Notes under the pieces: model-generated
What the model was told of the DNA's origin: nothing
Databases searched by the model: none
The model's input: the letters and a program-made list of their open reading frames with translations, nothing else
Assembly: GCA_029204225.1 (NCBI GenBank)
Contig: MU831568.1
Coordinates: 64,001 to 128,000 of the forward strand
Reading direction: 5' to 3'
From: Diphasiastrum complanatum
Taxonomy: Eukaryota; Streptophyta; Lycopodiopsida; Lycopodiales; Lycopodiaceae
Length of the DNA: 64,000 bases
Part shown: piece by piece, positions 24,151 to 34,681 of the stretch
Layout of the letters: each line of letters begins with the position of its first letter
How positions within the stretch are numbered: position 1 is the stretch's first letter
Program-made: the position numbers and the translations under genes

Positions 24151-24797
24151 TGTGAAAATTGTCAACATTTCCTTGTCTAGTTTTAGGCCAAAATTGCTAA
24201 AAATGGCACATAGTTTAGGATCTGACTTTTCACACGTGTGAAACAGGTCTAGATATTTTTAGTAAGTGTATTTTTTCAGTATGAAGAAGTGTCAAACTTC
24301 AAGACCTTCGAAATGAGTCCATTTTCATGTATTTTGGACATATATGCCAATTTTACCTATATAGGGCATATTTTAGGTAAGGAGGGTCTAGAGAGAGGAG
24401 AGAGAGTCATCTCTCTCAGCTATATATAGCAGGTAGGCCGTGGAGAAACAGGTTGGAGCAGATCCATTGTATTCATTTGCTTAATGAGAGATTTTTCTAT
24501 TGGGTTCTCCTTCCATTGTTGGCATTGTGTAGTGATTGAGTTCAAGCTTTGTGTGTATGATCTTAGGTGCTTTCCAAAAGTGGTAGGCTGATGTATTATG
24601 GACTGTATAATGCTATTTTGGGCCGCACTTGATGTTTATGGAAGTTTCCATTTGTGATAAATGCTTTTTGATCAAGTTCTTTGCATTCTAGGTAGCATAG
24701 AATGTGTTGCCAATTCCTAGCTTATGTAGTTTGGAGTGCAAGCATTCAAGCCAATGATCTTGGAGTTTAGATCCACTTAGGATCTGTATTTTTCACA
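24151..24797 (+). repeat. E2 3' LTR
   Basis: No difference from the 5' LTR was found by eye over 647 bp. The palindrome is at 24229-24242. Followed by the target duplication ATATC. Confidence 0.97.
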
Positions 24798-24841
24798 ATA
24801 TCTTCTCTCTTCTCTATCTCATTTCATGCTTATACATGGTT
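24798..24841 (+). repeat. E3 3' LTR, distal remnant
   Basis: Begins with the duplicated ATATC and continues TTCTCTCT...CATTTCATGCTTATACATGG, as in the E3 5' LTR at 15896-15940. Similarity ends at about 24841, so roughly 290 bp of the LTR are missing. Confidence 0.85.
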
Positions 24842-24842
24842 T

Positions 24843-26779
24843 GCATGATCTCGAATGTATTTTTGTCTGCTACTATTCGTGTGTCTGATTCATTTGTCTA
24901 TTCAATTTCGCTCTTTGGTTTGATCTTGTTGAATGCTATATTAATCTGTTAATGTAGATCAGCAGTGTCTATCTACACTCTGAAGAATTGTAGGAATGAT
25001 ATAGCTAGCAGTGACCAGCAATCATATTGGAATTCCTGACGAACTGATTTTGTTCGTGAATGCTTTCGCTTCTCTTTGCTTTGTGTTTCACTTTGCAATC
25101 ACTTGGCTATAAGCGTAAATCAATTTCAAAGCTCACTTAAATTTTGCTTCGTTTCATTTCATTTTGTCCTGTTTTGTTTTTTTTGTCTCGTCTCGTTACA
25201 TAGCTTGATTGATCTTTTCACGGATGCTTTCGTTTCGTTTCGTTTCATTTCGCGATCTCTATGCTTCCAACATGAATCAATGTCAGAGCTTATTTAAGTT
25301 TTGCTTCGCTTCACTTCATTTCGTTTTCATTTAGATTTCATCTCGTTTAGTTTTGTTGTGTTACAGAGCCTGATTGATTCAACATGAATTATTTTCAAAC
25401 ATAAATAATTCAAGTTTTGAGAAAGTTTTGCGAATCGTTTGAGAGACCTTTTATCAGTTTGTCACCAGAGTTTTAGCTTAAATTTGCATTTTTTGAGCGC
25501 ATTTTTCGCATCAAAAAATTCTATAAGCATCACTACTCTCTTTCAAAGGAAACTAGATTCATTGTGTACTTCAACTACAAGCTTCCTACAACTAGAAAAG
25601 CCAAGAATCTTCCCCAAAAAAAAATTTAGTTGGTGATCTTAATAGAACTTGAAGAAGGTTAGAAAGTTACCATCCTTCTTCTAGCTAATACCACTTTTAC
25701 AAGTAGAGGTGAGGAAGTCCTCCAAATCCAAGGTAGAGCCTCCAAATGTCCTCCAAGCAACCTGCAAGCTCCAAGATGCTCCCCAACTCCAAGCTATGAT
25801 GCCTCCACCTGCAAGTAAGAATTTGCAAGCCTCAAAGAATCTCTCCTCCACCTGTGTCCCTACTCTTAAATACAAAGATAGATAACAAACTGGCCTAAAG
25901 CATTCACTACCCAACATAGCTAGATCCAAGCTCGAAGCAAGACCTATCTAGCACCCTTTTGCTAACCATAAACAAATCACAAGCATACCACAACAGACTA
26001 TAGCATACTCAAGATCCAAACCCTACTTATGTCCCATACCATAAGCAAGATCCAAACCCTAAGCATACTACACACAAGAAAGTATTCTACACACTAGTAG
26101 CAACACTAGAGCATAAGCAAAGCAAGCAAGAGAGATCTCTCCTCCCCCCAATGGGCACCCTACTACCCTCATATAGATGGCCCATGGACCCCTCCAGTGC
26201 ACTATGGAGTTCCATGCCCATCCAATGAGAGAGAGAGAGAAGCCTAGGGGAGTTAAAGAACCTCCAAGAACCTCCATAGGCTTATGGAAAGTCAAGAGAC
26301 TCCTTCCATAACCTATGACTCATTGAATGCCTGTCTTGTGGGAGTTGGGAACTCATTGGACCCATTGGAAGTGCGCCCTCCTACTAGGTTCCAATGCCCA
26401 AGTTGTGCATGTATACTTTGGTCCTAGACCATTAAAGTGATATGGTTCAAGGTTGAGGCCCAAGGTTTAGAAAAATAGTCATCCAATAACTTTCTAATAT
26501 CTCTCTAGGTTCTATACCTCCATCCAAGGCATAGACACCTACTTGCCCTTTACCAAGGACACTAGTACATTAATCTAAGGCACCTACCCTTAATTCTAAG
26601 GGTACCCCTTGACTCCATACCTCCGACCAAGGTATAGTCACTTGCCTACCCTTATCCAAAGGCAAATACCCTTAATCCTAAGGGTAACTCTTATCCAAGG
26701 GTAACTTCCCATTTAGCCCCCAACAATAAATGGATCAATAGGAGTCTAAAGTACTACTAGTTACATAGGTATGTAACAA
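24843..26779. other. Unidentified repeat-like sequence, no gene
   Basis: No coding region is recognised. 25060-25400 is rich in TTTCGTTTC and CTTCG and contains an imperfect direct repeat (about 25105-25235 against 25270-25395, both with AATCAAT.TCA.AGCT.A.TTAA.TTTTGCTTCG). 25680-26330 and 26330-26760 contain CCTCCA-rich and CCTTA.TCCTAAGGGTA-rich degenerate repeats. The last 100 bases end where a Copia protease relic begins. It may consist of LTR scraps. Confidence 0.5.
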
Positions 26780-28270
26780 GTCATATGTTGGGTAGCGCCA
26801 CTGTCGAGATACCAGCTATCATGATCCGCATCACTAATTTTCCAAGCGACTAACAATTGTGACGGTTTGACATCATCATAGATTTCCTCCTTCAATTTAG
26901 TTGTATTAGTAGAGTTTGACTGTTGTGTTGGTGTTGCTGCTTCTTCGCCTCATTGTATATTCAAATACGACAATATTTGATGTCGTGGTTCACCCTCTTA
27001 CAGTATCTACAAAAGAGTTGCCTTCTGGATCCACTACTCTTTGATGGAGGTTAAGGCATCTACTACTGTTGTTTCTGCATCTGAATGTTGCCTTCGAAAT
27101 TATCTTTCTTCTTGGTGTATAATACCAGAGATTTATCTTTGATGATAAATCACTGGTTTTTCCTTGCGTCTCTTCTTGAAAGAAGATAACCGATGACCTT
27201 TTGAAGACTCAGATCGGGTTGAGTGGAGATCATTACAACAAAGTGCTCATAAGACTTTGGCAAAGAAGAAAGTAAGGTCATTACAACATCATTATCCTAA
27301 ATAGCACATGCTACAGCTGACAATTGATCTAACAGAGGTTTAAAGCTACTGATTTTGTGGCCTCTTGATTCTTTGACTCATAGAAACGTCGATTCGTCAA
27401 ACTTCACGTCTGCTCATTACCACCTTCTTTGAGATTAGATTATAGAGTCGGTAGATCTGTGAGTCGGTCTGAATATCTGACCATTAATGTCTACACTGAC
27501 TTTTCATCGCATTTGCTCTTTTTTTCTTTTGGTATGTGCATGTATGCTGCACATCCGGACACACGTACATATGATTGATCAAGCTTCTTACCTATCCACA
27601 TTTTGTATAGTATTTTGTCTTCCAGTCTTGTCACTATGGATCTGTTCTGCAGGTGTAGCATTGCTGCAATTGCCTTGACCCAAAACTAACCCGGCAACTA
27701 TGCTTGTGACATCATGCATTTGGCTCCTTCGACAAGCATCATGTTTCTTCTTTTTGCTAGACCATTGTACTATGGTGTGTAAGCAGGTGTACAATTGCTG
27801 CAATTGCCTCGGCCTAAAATTGACCTAGCAATTGTGCTTGTGACATCATGCATTTGGCTCCCTCGACAAACATCTTGTGACATCATGCATTTGGCTCCCT
27901 CGACAAATATCTTGGTTCTTCTTTCTGCTACACAATTGTACTGTGGTGTGTAAGCAGGTGTGATTTGCTTTAGTTTCTCCCATGCTTCATGGCTGCTTTT
28001 GCTTTAATTTGCATGAGGATTTTTTCATTTATGGACAATACGATGATCGCTATTGCACGTTCATCCTTCCTTATCCATTCTTGCTCTCCTTGGTCTTTCT
28101 CTGGAGGCTTTTGTTCTGTGAGATTGGTCATTGACCATATCCCTTCGTCTTTTTAGAAGTGTTTTGATCTTGAACTTCCATATGCAATAATTTGCACCAT
28201 CAAGGTTGATCGCAATCCTATCCTGAATCAGAGTAGCCATATTGTATCTAATGAACCCACTCTGATACCA
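26780..28270 (-). pseudogene. Copia gag-protease relic
   Basis: Minus strand: PBS-like TGGTATCAGAGT (28259-28270), then MATLIQDRIAINLDGANY from the ATG at 28240. A broken gag body follows (HEAWEKLKQIT). A knuckle LFCRYCKRVNHDIKYC lies near 26970-27020, and a protease start DSWYLDSGATQHMTC is near 26780-26825, where homology ends. Stops and frameshifts are frequent, and a roughly 130-bp segment is duplicated in the middle (27651-27960). The family differs from E1 in its knuckle spacing partners and gag start. The LTR would begin at 28271 (TGTCTAAATC). Confidence 0.75.
27651..27960. repeat. Local tandem duplication in Copia gag relic
   Basis: GGTGTA(G/C)AATTGCTGCAATTGCC... and GTGTGTAAGCAGGTGT occur twice about 135-165 bp apart. 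The block GTGACATCATGCATTTGGCT occurs three times (about 27707, 27840, 27876). Confidence 0.85.
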
Positions 28271-28559
28271 TGTCTAAATCATGACTTCAAGGGTGTGCCT
28301 ATTCTTTGGCAGAAAAATGTAATATGATCTGTTTCAGAGTGAGTCATCAATGTCTCACTCGTTGGCTCCTCTTACAATGTGTGTTTAGCTTCTTGCAGAT
28401 ACATCTAATTTTTTGATGTTTACTTGCATTAACATACATTCTATTGGTTATTCACCTATGCTTATGTCCCACCAGGTGGGATTACAAGATAGACTAACTA
28501 ATCATTACAAGAGAGGAATACATTAAGCAACTCTCTAGTAACATTACTTTTACGGCTAA
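28271..28559. other. Probable LTR remnant, limits unknown
   Basis: Follows the Copia PBS on its 5' side, so an LTR is expected here, but no second copy exists in the window to define it. Confidence 0.4.
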
Positions 28560-29415
28560 GTGTGACAACTTGGAAGCTTCATGTCCCAACGGGCTAGAAG
28601 CTGATAGTTCAGCTTGTCCGATGATTCATTTGGCTCGATGTCTACCTTTAGCACTTTGGTTGGGGGTCCACAATTCAGTGTCGATGACTTCCGATGTGTC
28701 AGCCCCTTTGGGGAATGCTAGAAAATGGTTGCATGAGTTCACTATCTCCAACATGTGTTTGAAGCCAAACAAGGACTGACAATAAGTCTCGACCTTCCTA
28801 AATAGATAATTGATGTCGTCCTGAGAAATGGGACGCAGTCTGGAACTTGCGCATAGAGAAGGTTGTCCCGCTTCGTGGTTGTGGCATCGAATTCACTTAA
28901 AATCCTCTATTTTTCAAGTCATGCCATATCTAGTTGGCCTTGCAATAGGTGAACTTGTTGCTTGGCATCCTGAATGACTTTATCAACCTAGTCTTGTGCA
29001 TTAGTCAACACATTTTGGAGAATTGAAACATATGTCTCCAAGGCATCTACGTGTTGCTTTGCCTTTTCCAGCTCTGTCTCTGAATCATCTTCGTGCTATA
29101 GCTCTCGATTCACCTGGATCAGTTTTTAGCTTATAAGAGTCTTCTCTGATCTCATATCTACAATGCATTTCTCCATCAACGTCTTTTGATCAAGCATAGT
29201 CTAGATCATCCGCCCAAGGTGTTAATGAATTCCAAGGAGGTCACCAGAATCCAAAGGGCAATGTCGTGGCAGTAGTAGCAGGTCCAGATCCCACATGTTG
29301 TCGTGATTGGCTTGAAGATTTGCCCCCGAATCTTCCTCTACAAAGATATCTTTGCCTTCAAAGCCATCTGGAACTTGTGCATCAAACTGCTTTGGATACA
29401 ACCGCAAACTCATCT
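28560..29415 (-). pseudogene. Degenerate ORF with coiled coil, family unknown
   Basis: Minus strand from about 29413: short open segments broken by single stops read EGKDIFVEEDSGANLQANHD, then LEKAKQHVDALETYVSIL, then DKVIQDAKQQVHLLQGQL, with a clear heptad-like pattern, and later FLAFPKGADTSEVID. The single-base nature of the stops suggests a decayed protein gene rather than random sequence. It is next to E4 but is not part of a normal Copia protein. It could be a Ty3 gag-type or accessory protein, but I do not recognise it. Confidence 0.4.
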
Positions 29416-30088
29416 ACTTGTAAAGGATCAAAATCATCGATCATATCCATAGTAGCATTCAACCTGTACAATTTTGTATTGGGCTCCCTTACTCCATCTA
29501 CAATAACTTTGAACTTTTGGTTCACATCTTTCACAAAGCAACGATCATGGGCGAATTCTACTTTCAACTTTTGATCAGTAATGACTCCAACAGAAAGTAG
29601 ATTTTTCTTCAAACCCGGTACGTAAAGTAACTCCCTGATCATCCGGCTTTTACCATCAGGTAGTTGGATTGAAACAATGCCTATCCCCTTGATCTTGCAC
29701 ACATCGCCATTTGCTTGTAAAATGGACGTTCCATTATCCAACACTTTCAAGCTATTGAACCAATTCTTGTTACCTGTCATGTGTCTTGTGGCTCTCGATT
29801 CAATATACCACACTTGATCATCTTGACTAGATGACAATGCAGATATGAAGATGCTAGAGTCTTCAATCTCACCCTCATCGACAAGGTTACCTGCTTGCTT
29901 TGGTTCCCCTTGTCTTGTTCCGCCAGGAATTTGCGACATTCACTCTTCCAATGGCCCTTTTTACCACAATGGAAGCACTTGCCTTTTTTCTTGGTCTTAC
30001 TGGAAGATCCCTCATCCTCCTGAGTCTTGGAAAATTGTTCTTTAGACTTCTTCTTGCCCTTGCCCTTGTCTTGTTTTTGGCGTGTCAC
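29416..30088 (-). pseudogene. E4 knuckle and protease fragment
   Basis: The minus strand encodes GKGKKKSKEQ, a CCHC knuckle CFHCGKKGHWKSEC, then in another frame DDQVWYIESRATRHMTGNKN, the protease start in which DSGAT has become ESRAT, losing the catalytic Asp. It continues KGIGIVSIQLPDGKSRMI and LLSVGVITDQKLKVEFAHDR. A frameshift separates the knuckle and protease. The active-site change and frame break make it non-functional. Confidence 0.88.
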
Positions 30089-30657
30089 AAGTGCTCTTCC
30101 TGCATCAAGATTCCTGTGAACTCGTCAAAGGTTGGCAATCTTTTTCTTGATGCTATTCCGCTCACAAACATCTGATAGGGTTCTGCAATGCCGCACAATG
30201 CATTGTGCACCAACTCCACATCATGTATGCGCTCACCAATAGAATGCAGTTCATCCCTCATTGTCTTGATTCTGGTCATGTACGTCTGAATGTGCTCTCC
30301 TTGCTCCATTTGGACACTATTCAGCTTTGACTTCAGAAAAATGATTCTTGATGGATTTGACGTATTGAACTGCTCCTTTAGCACATCCCATGTCTGTCTG
30401 GGTGTAACAGCATCACAAATGTGGGTAATGATGTGATCCTTCACTGACAAGTTAATGAAGGTCAAGGCTTTTCTCTTCTTTTTGTTGAACACTTTGATAT
30501 CCGCTTCATTTGACGGCCTTCTCTCATCACTTGTGACAACTTCCCACACATCTTTCTCCATCAATATGTTTTTCATTTTGAATTACCACACTGTATAGTT
30601 GGAAATCCCGTCCAATTTGCTACTTTCACTCAAAATGGACTCTCCCATGTTAGCCAT
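30085..30657 (-). pseudogene. E4 gag
   Basis: ATG at 30657 (MANMGESILSESSKLDG), stop within the conserved YxVWxFKM motif (TGG TAA), then an open frame of 163 codons MKNILMEKDVWEVVTSDERR...FTGILMQEEHL. It is very close to E5 gag (34682-35251). A short deletion follows EEHL relative to E5. Predicted to make no full Gag. Confidence 0.9.
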
Positions 30658-31935
30658 CGCAAAAATGCTTGAAGCTTTTGTTGTAGGCTAAAAGCAGTAG
30701 GTCGAGGCCAATTGTGATGTCAGAAGCTGAAAATAATGACTTGCACTTTTTCCCTTACTAGGCCACTTAGCGCTTTCCCACCAATTTGAAAGCCAAATCG
30801 GTGTCGCCTTCCGAAATGCACTCAGTCGTCAACTCCCAACTATGTGCCCAGTGGAATGGTGAAATCACTTTTGATGCTCTCCAAACAATTTCTTCGCTGC
30901 AATCACTCTGTTTTGTTGTACCGTACTTGCATGTACAGTCCGAGTGCCCTTCGTTTGGAGGTTATAGCCTTTCGTTTGGGTCAAAACGAGCAAATGACCC
31001 AAGAATAGGGATTTTCTTTGTTTTTGAGCTATTTCTTCACCTTGAAGAAACTTCACTCTTCACTTGTGAAGGGACCCAACTCCAATTTCAGTATGAAAAT
31101 TTTTAATGAAATTGAAGGCCAAAATACACTTCAATTTTTCAGGGCCCACTTTAGTTAAATCCAACGATAGCTTTCAATTCTGTGGTCCAGATGCAATTAA
31201 TTTTGTCTGTCGATCGTTGTGGAGATGATCTTGTGGACTTCCTTGCATCGGTGCATTGAAGTACACTTCTGAAGCCGCTGGATACTTCAAAACACTAAGT
31301 TGCTGTCCCGTTCGTTGTGCGTAAGCTCCACGCTCCTCTCTGTCTACGGCCGCGCCTCCCCAAACTGGTTTTTGCTTGATCAATTTTGTTTTTGGATCAA
31401 TTTGAGGACGATCTGAGGCCTGAACCAGGGTTGCCCTACTGATACCAAGTCTGTAGAGTGTTCAATCATGAAATTCCGTGGAGAAACGGTGATTTTAGCT
31501 CAACTTGACAAAGTGGCTTTTTTCACCTTTTATTGCAAATCTGCTAGGTTAACTGTCTGGAGACAAATCTCTGACATGACCCTCATAATCTCTCCATGGC
31601 TGGTTGACAATGTAATTAGCTTCCTTCATGTCCTTACGGCATCCCAAACGGTGCACAAACAACGAAGAAATCACCAGTTATGTATAAAAAACCGTAACCC
31701 CAATCAGTTTTCAATTGGCTTCAAAATTGTTAATTTTTCACCAAATTTTTCCTTGTCTGATGCTATGCACAGGCTAATAATCCCTCTGCTGAGCTTAGCA
31801 AGCCTCTATAAACTAGAAACCGTGACCAGTGCTTCTCTTTCCGTCTTCAACCCGCCGTAAATCCCGAACTCTCAGAAGACAGTTCTCTCGAAGCTCTCTT
31901 CAACGGCGATGTTGTACTGTGTACACTCCCTGTAT
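30658..31935 (-). other. E4 leader
   Basis: Non-coding leader, recognisably the same as the E5 leader (33393-34681) but with many differences. No gene recognised. Confidence 0.75.
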
Positions 31936-31948
31936 GGCTCTGATAACA
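31936..31948 (-). promoter_or_regulatory. E4 primer binding site, mutated
   Basis: Minus strand TGTTATCAGAGCC next to the LTR. E5 has TGGTATCAGAGCC at the same place. Confidence 0.85.
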
Positions 31949-32223
31949 ACTTAGAATTTGCTTTGCACAGGAACACAGATCATGCTGCACAGTAACACGG
32001 ACAGAAAAACACTCTCCACAACAAGCTCACATAGCAACTGTATTTCTCAAAATGAAATTACACTATACATATAGTTGTTCACTCACGTAACTCATGCATG
32101 ACCCAGGTTGCCGTTGGCGGGACGCGTGTCCCGTCGACTTGCCTCGTGGCGAGGCCAACTGATCTTTATCAACTGATAGGATCCGCAGTACAGTAACACA
32201 ATGATTCTACTTTAATTCTAACT
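31949..32223 (-). repeat. E4 5' LTR, AG...GT ends
   Basis: 275 bp. On the element strand it begins AGTTAGAATTAAAG and ends AAATTCTAAGT. It carries the paired GC-rich hairpins found in the E5 and E8 LTRs (32118-32133 and 32141-32155). Confidence 0.9.
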
Positions 32224-32561
32224 TTCTCAGCATGCTCTTTGAATTGTCTGCATTTGATTAAAGCCTCTGATTTCTGTTTAATAAAATAAACAGCTATTTT
32301 TCTGGAGAATTCGTCAATAAAAGTAATGAAATACTTTGCATCTAGCAATGAGGGAGTTTACATAGGTCCACATATATTTGTATGAACAACATCTAATAAA
32401 CCTTTTGCTGCATGCCTATGGTTAGATCTAAAAGGAATCCTAGCCTGCTTTCCAAAGATGCAACTATGACAGACAGGGAGATGGACCTTACCAGAAGGAT
32501 AGTTGGAATCAAGAATCATTGATTGTCTGGCTATTCGGGAAAACAACTAAAATTTGTGGGC
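32224..32561 (-). pseudogene. Copia pre-integrase/integrase relic
   Basis: Minus strand: AHKF.LFSRIARQSMILD, CHSCIFGKQARIPF, LLDVVHTNICGPM in frame 32358-32546, then after a stop TPSLLDAKYFITFIDEFSRK and VYFIKQKSEALIKCRQFK. This is the pre-integrase CxxC half site and the beginning of the integrase core with its first Asp. E4 is inserted next to it. On the other side it stops exactly at the hairpin 32562-32594. Confidence 0.8.
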
Positions 32562-32594
32562 ATTAGGGCCCTTTTTGGACTCAAAAAGAGCCTC
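32562..32594 (-). repeat. Hairpin followed by CTAAT, copy A
   Basis: Minus strand GGCTCTTTTTGAGTCCAAAA..., a long hairpin with an AGTC loop ending GGGCCCTAAT. Nearly identical to the hairpin at 56158-56190. Copia sequence begins right after CTAAT. It may be a Helitron-like or MITE terminus. Confidence 0.7.
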
Positions 32595-32599
32595 TTCCT

Positions 32600-33214
32600 T
32601 AGCTAGCCATCCAAGATGGTTACGCTATTGCCACCGGACCCATGAGCAACCGCTGCTTTATCTATGGCAAAACAGGACATTTCATGGTTGATTGTACAGT
32701 TAAAAACCAATACCATGCCGAATTTCCCGACTGTGTTCACAAACACAGCTTCAAAGACTGTCCTAAACAACCTAACAAGATCCTTCCAGCACGTCATATC
32801 ACATCCGAACCTGTTAGAGTTCTTACTAGAGCACAACGCTAACAACAAGAGCAACAACAAAACCATGGACAATCAGCTGACCCACATGGAAGCCATTTGA
32901 TGGCCTCCACATTTCCAAAAGATTACCTAGACCCAAAAGTCAAACAAAGGCAATACAACGAATGTTGAGATGAATGTTTGCAAGAGGAAGAACATGCGGA
33001 CAGTCCGTTATCAGCTCATATCCCCAAAAAGGAGCAATCTCTCTAGAGACTTGAAGTATTTTCTGACCTCTTGCAAGCTCAACTCACAATTCCATTCCAT
33101 AGTGCTATCAAATCCTTCACCGGACTTCAACGTTATATCCATTGTAGTTTTCAGTTGTCTCCTATTCCTGATGAATAGCAAAAACCAGAAGCGATTCCTG
33201 AAATTCCGCAGATT
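32600..33214 (+). pseudogene. Ty3/Gypsy gag knuckle relic
   Basis: Plus frame 32642-32842 reads MSNRCFIYGKTGHFMVDC, a knuckle whose second Cys is Tyr. This is followed by HKHSFKDCPKQPNK (a second HxxxC-type site), EPVRVLTRAQR and a Gln-rich stretch. Further frames continue to about 33210 (QLQAQLTIPFHSAIKS, PEAIPEIPQI). The arrangement suits the gag-protease linker of a Ty3 element. The pol of such an element resumes at 38924 after E5, so E5 is probably inserted within it. Confidence 0.6.
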
Positions 33215-33380
33215 AACGGCAACCTGGGTCATGCATGGGTTGCCCGAGTGAACAACTATATGTACAGTGTAATTTCACTTTGAGAAATACAGTTGTTATG
33301 TGAGCTTGTTGTGGAGAGTGTTTTCTGTCTGTGTTACTGTGTGGCATGATCTGTGTTCCTGTGCAAAGCAAATTCTAAGT
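33215..33380 (+). repeat. E5 5' LTR, 5'-truncated
   Basis: Similarity with the 3' LTR begins at AACGGCAACC (33215) and runs to AATTCTAAGT. About 110 bp of the start, including the hairpins, is missing. Confidence 0.9.
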
Positions 33381-33393
33381 TGGTATCAGAGCC
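33381..33393 (+). promoter_or_regulatory. E5 primer binding site
   Basis: TGGTATCAGAGCC, initiator Met tRNA type, directly after AAGT of the LTR. Confidence 0.93.
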
Positions 33394-34681
33394 ATACAGG
33401 GAGTGTACACAGTACAGCATCGTCGTTGAAGAGAGCTTCGAGAGAACTGTCTTCTGAGAGTATGGGGTTTACGGCGGGTTGAAGATGGAAAGAGAAGCAC
33501 TGGTGCACGGTTTCTAATTTATAGAGGCTTGCTAAGCTCAGCAGAGGGATTATTAGCCTGTGCCTAGCATCAGACAGGGAAAAATTTGGTGAAAATTTGA
33601 CAATTTTGAAACTAGCTGAAAATTGAAACCGGGCTTGGGGTTACGGTTTTTATACATAACTGGTGATTTCTTCACTGTTTGCACACTGTTTTGGATGTCG
33701 TAAGGACAGGAAGGAAGCTAATCACATTGTCAACCAGCCATGGAGAGATTCTGAGGTTTATGTCAGAGATTTGTCTCCAGACAGTTAACCTAGCAGATTT
33801 GTGATAAAAAGGTGAAGAAAGCCACTTTGTCAAGTTGAGCTAAAATCACCGTTTCTCCACGGAATTTCCTGACTGAACACTCTACAGTCTTGGATTCAGT
33901 AGGGTGACCCTGCTCCAGGCCTCAAATCGTGCACATGAGAGTTTGATCTGACATTTTTCAGAGAAGGGAGGCGAGGCTGCAGGTAGGGAGGTCGCGGGTT
34001 GTTCGCACGCCCAATGCAATAGTCAGTGTAGTGTCTCGAAGACCATAGTGACTGTAGGAGCATGGTTCAATGCCCAGATGCAGTTTGGACCTTTGGATGA
34101 GGTGTCAAATGAATCGACGGTCCAGAATTTGTGATGGGAGAGAAATTTGGACCACAAGATTTGGTTCAGCCATTGGATGAGCTTTGAACAGGGCTCTGAA
34201 GAAGTGAAGTGCATTCTGTCCTTCAACTTCATTAAAAATTTTCATACTGAAAGTTGAGTTGGGTCCCTTCACAAGTGAAGAGTGAAGTTTCTTCAAGGTG
34301 AAGAAACAGTTCAAAAACTAGAAAAATCCCTATTTTTGGGTCCTTTGCCCGTTTTGACCCAAACAAAAGGCTATAACCTCCAAACGAAGGGCACCCAGAC
34401 TGTACCTACAAGTACGGTACAACAAAACAGAGTGATTGCAGTGGAGAAAGTGTCTGGAGTACGCCAAAAGTGATTTCACCATTCCACTGGGCACGTTGTT
34501 AGGAGTTGATGACTGAGTGCATTTCGGAAGGCGACATCGATTTGGCTTTCAAATTGGTGGAAAAGCCGTGAGTGGCCTGGTAAGGGAAAAAGTGTAGGTC
34601 ATTATTTTCAACTTCTGACATTACTGTTGGCCTCAGCATACTGTTCTTAGCCTAACGCAAAAATTTTCAAGCAGTTTTGCG
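33394..34681 (+). other. E5 leader
   Basis: 1.3-kb non-coding leader, mirrored in E4. No gene recognised. Confidence 0.8.

Larger units (their letters stand above)
19243..24797 (+). mobile_element. Non-autonomous gag-only Copia element E2
   Basis: Complete plus-strand element with 647-bp LTRs (19243-19889 and 24151-24797) that look identical, PBS, PPT and the 5-bp target duplication ATATC (19238-19242 and 24798-24802), inserted in the 3' LTR of E3. Its single ORF contains gag but no protease, integrase, reverse transcriptase or RNase H. Pol is replaced by about 760 open codons of unknown origin. Identical LTRs mean a very recent insertion, so proteins supplied in trans are needed. E1, with almost the same U5-PBS-leader, is an obvious type of donor. 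The design recalls the TR-GAG class of non-autonomous plant elements, but with a long extra reading frame. Confidence 0.95.
15601..24841 (+). mobile_element. Deleted Copia element E3 (hosts E2)
   Basis: Plus-strand relative of E1: 5' LTR 15601-16231, PBS, leader, partial gag, protease, integrase fragment, RNase H end, PPT-like GAAGAAGGAG, and a 3' LTR interrupted by E2. Compared with E1 it lacks the zinc knuckle and essentially all of the reverse transcriptase, so it cannot move by itself. The 3' LTR resumes after E2 for only about 40 bases (to 24841) and then is lost. Its own TSD cannot be tested. Confidence 0.88.
29416..32223 (-). mobile_element. 5' part of Copia element E4 (AG...GT family)
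   Basis: Minus-strand copy of the E5 family: 5' LTR 31949-32223, PBS, leader, gag and protease. It ends at about 29416 within the region after the protease (IDDFDPLQVDEFAV), where unrelated sequence begins. Integrase, RT and RNase H are missing. It lies head-to-head with E5, about 1 kb apart. Confidence 0.88.

Noticed and set aside
25076-25929. Ser/Phe-rich and Trp-rich frames at 25.1-25.9 kb
   Set aside because: Low-complexity translations of CTTCG- and CCTCCA-rich repeats, with no family motif.
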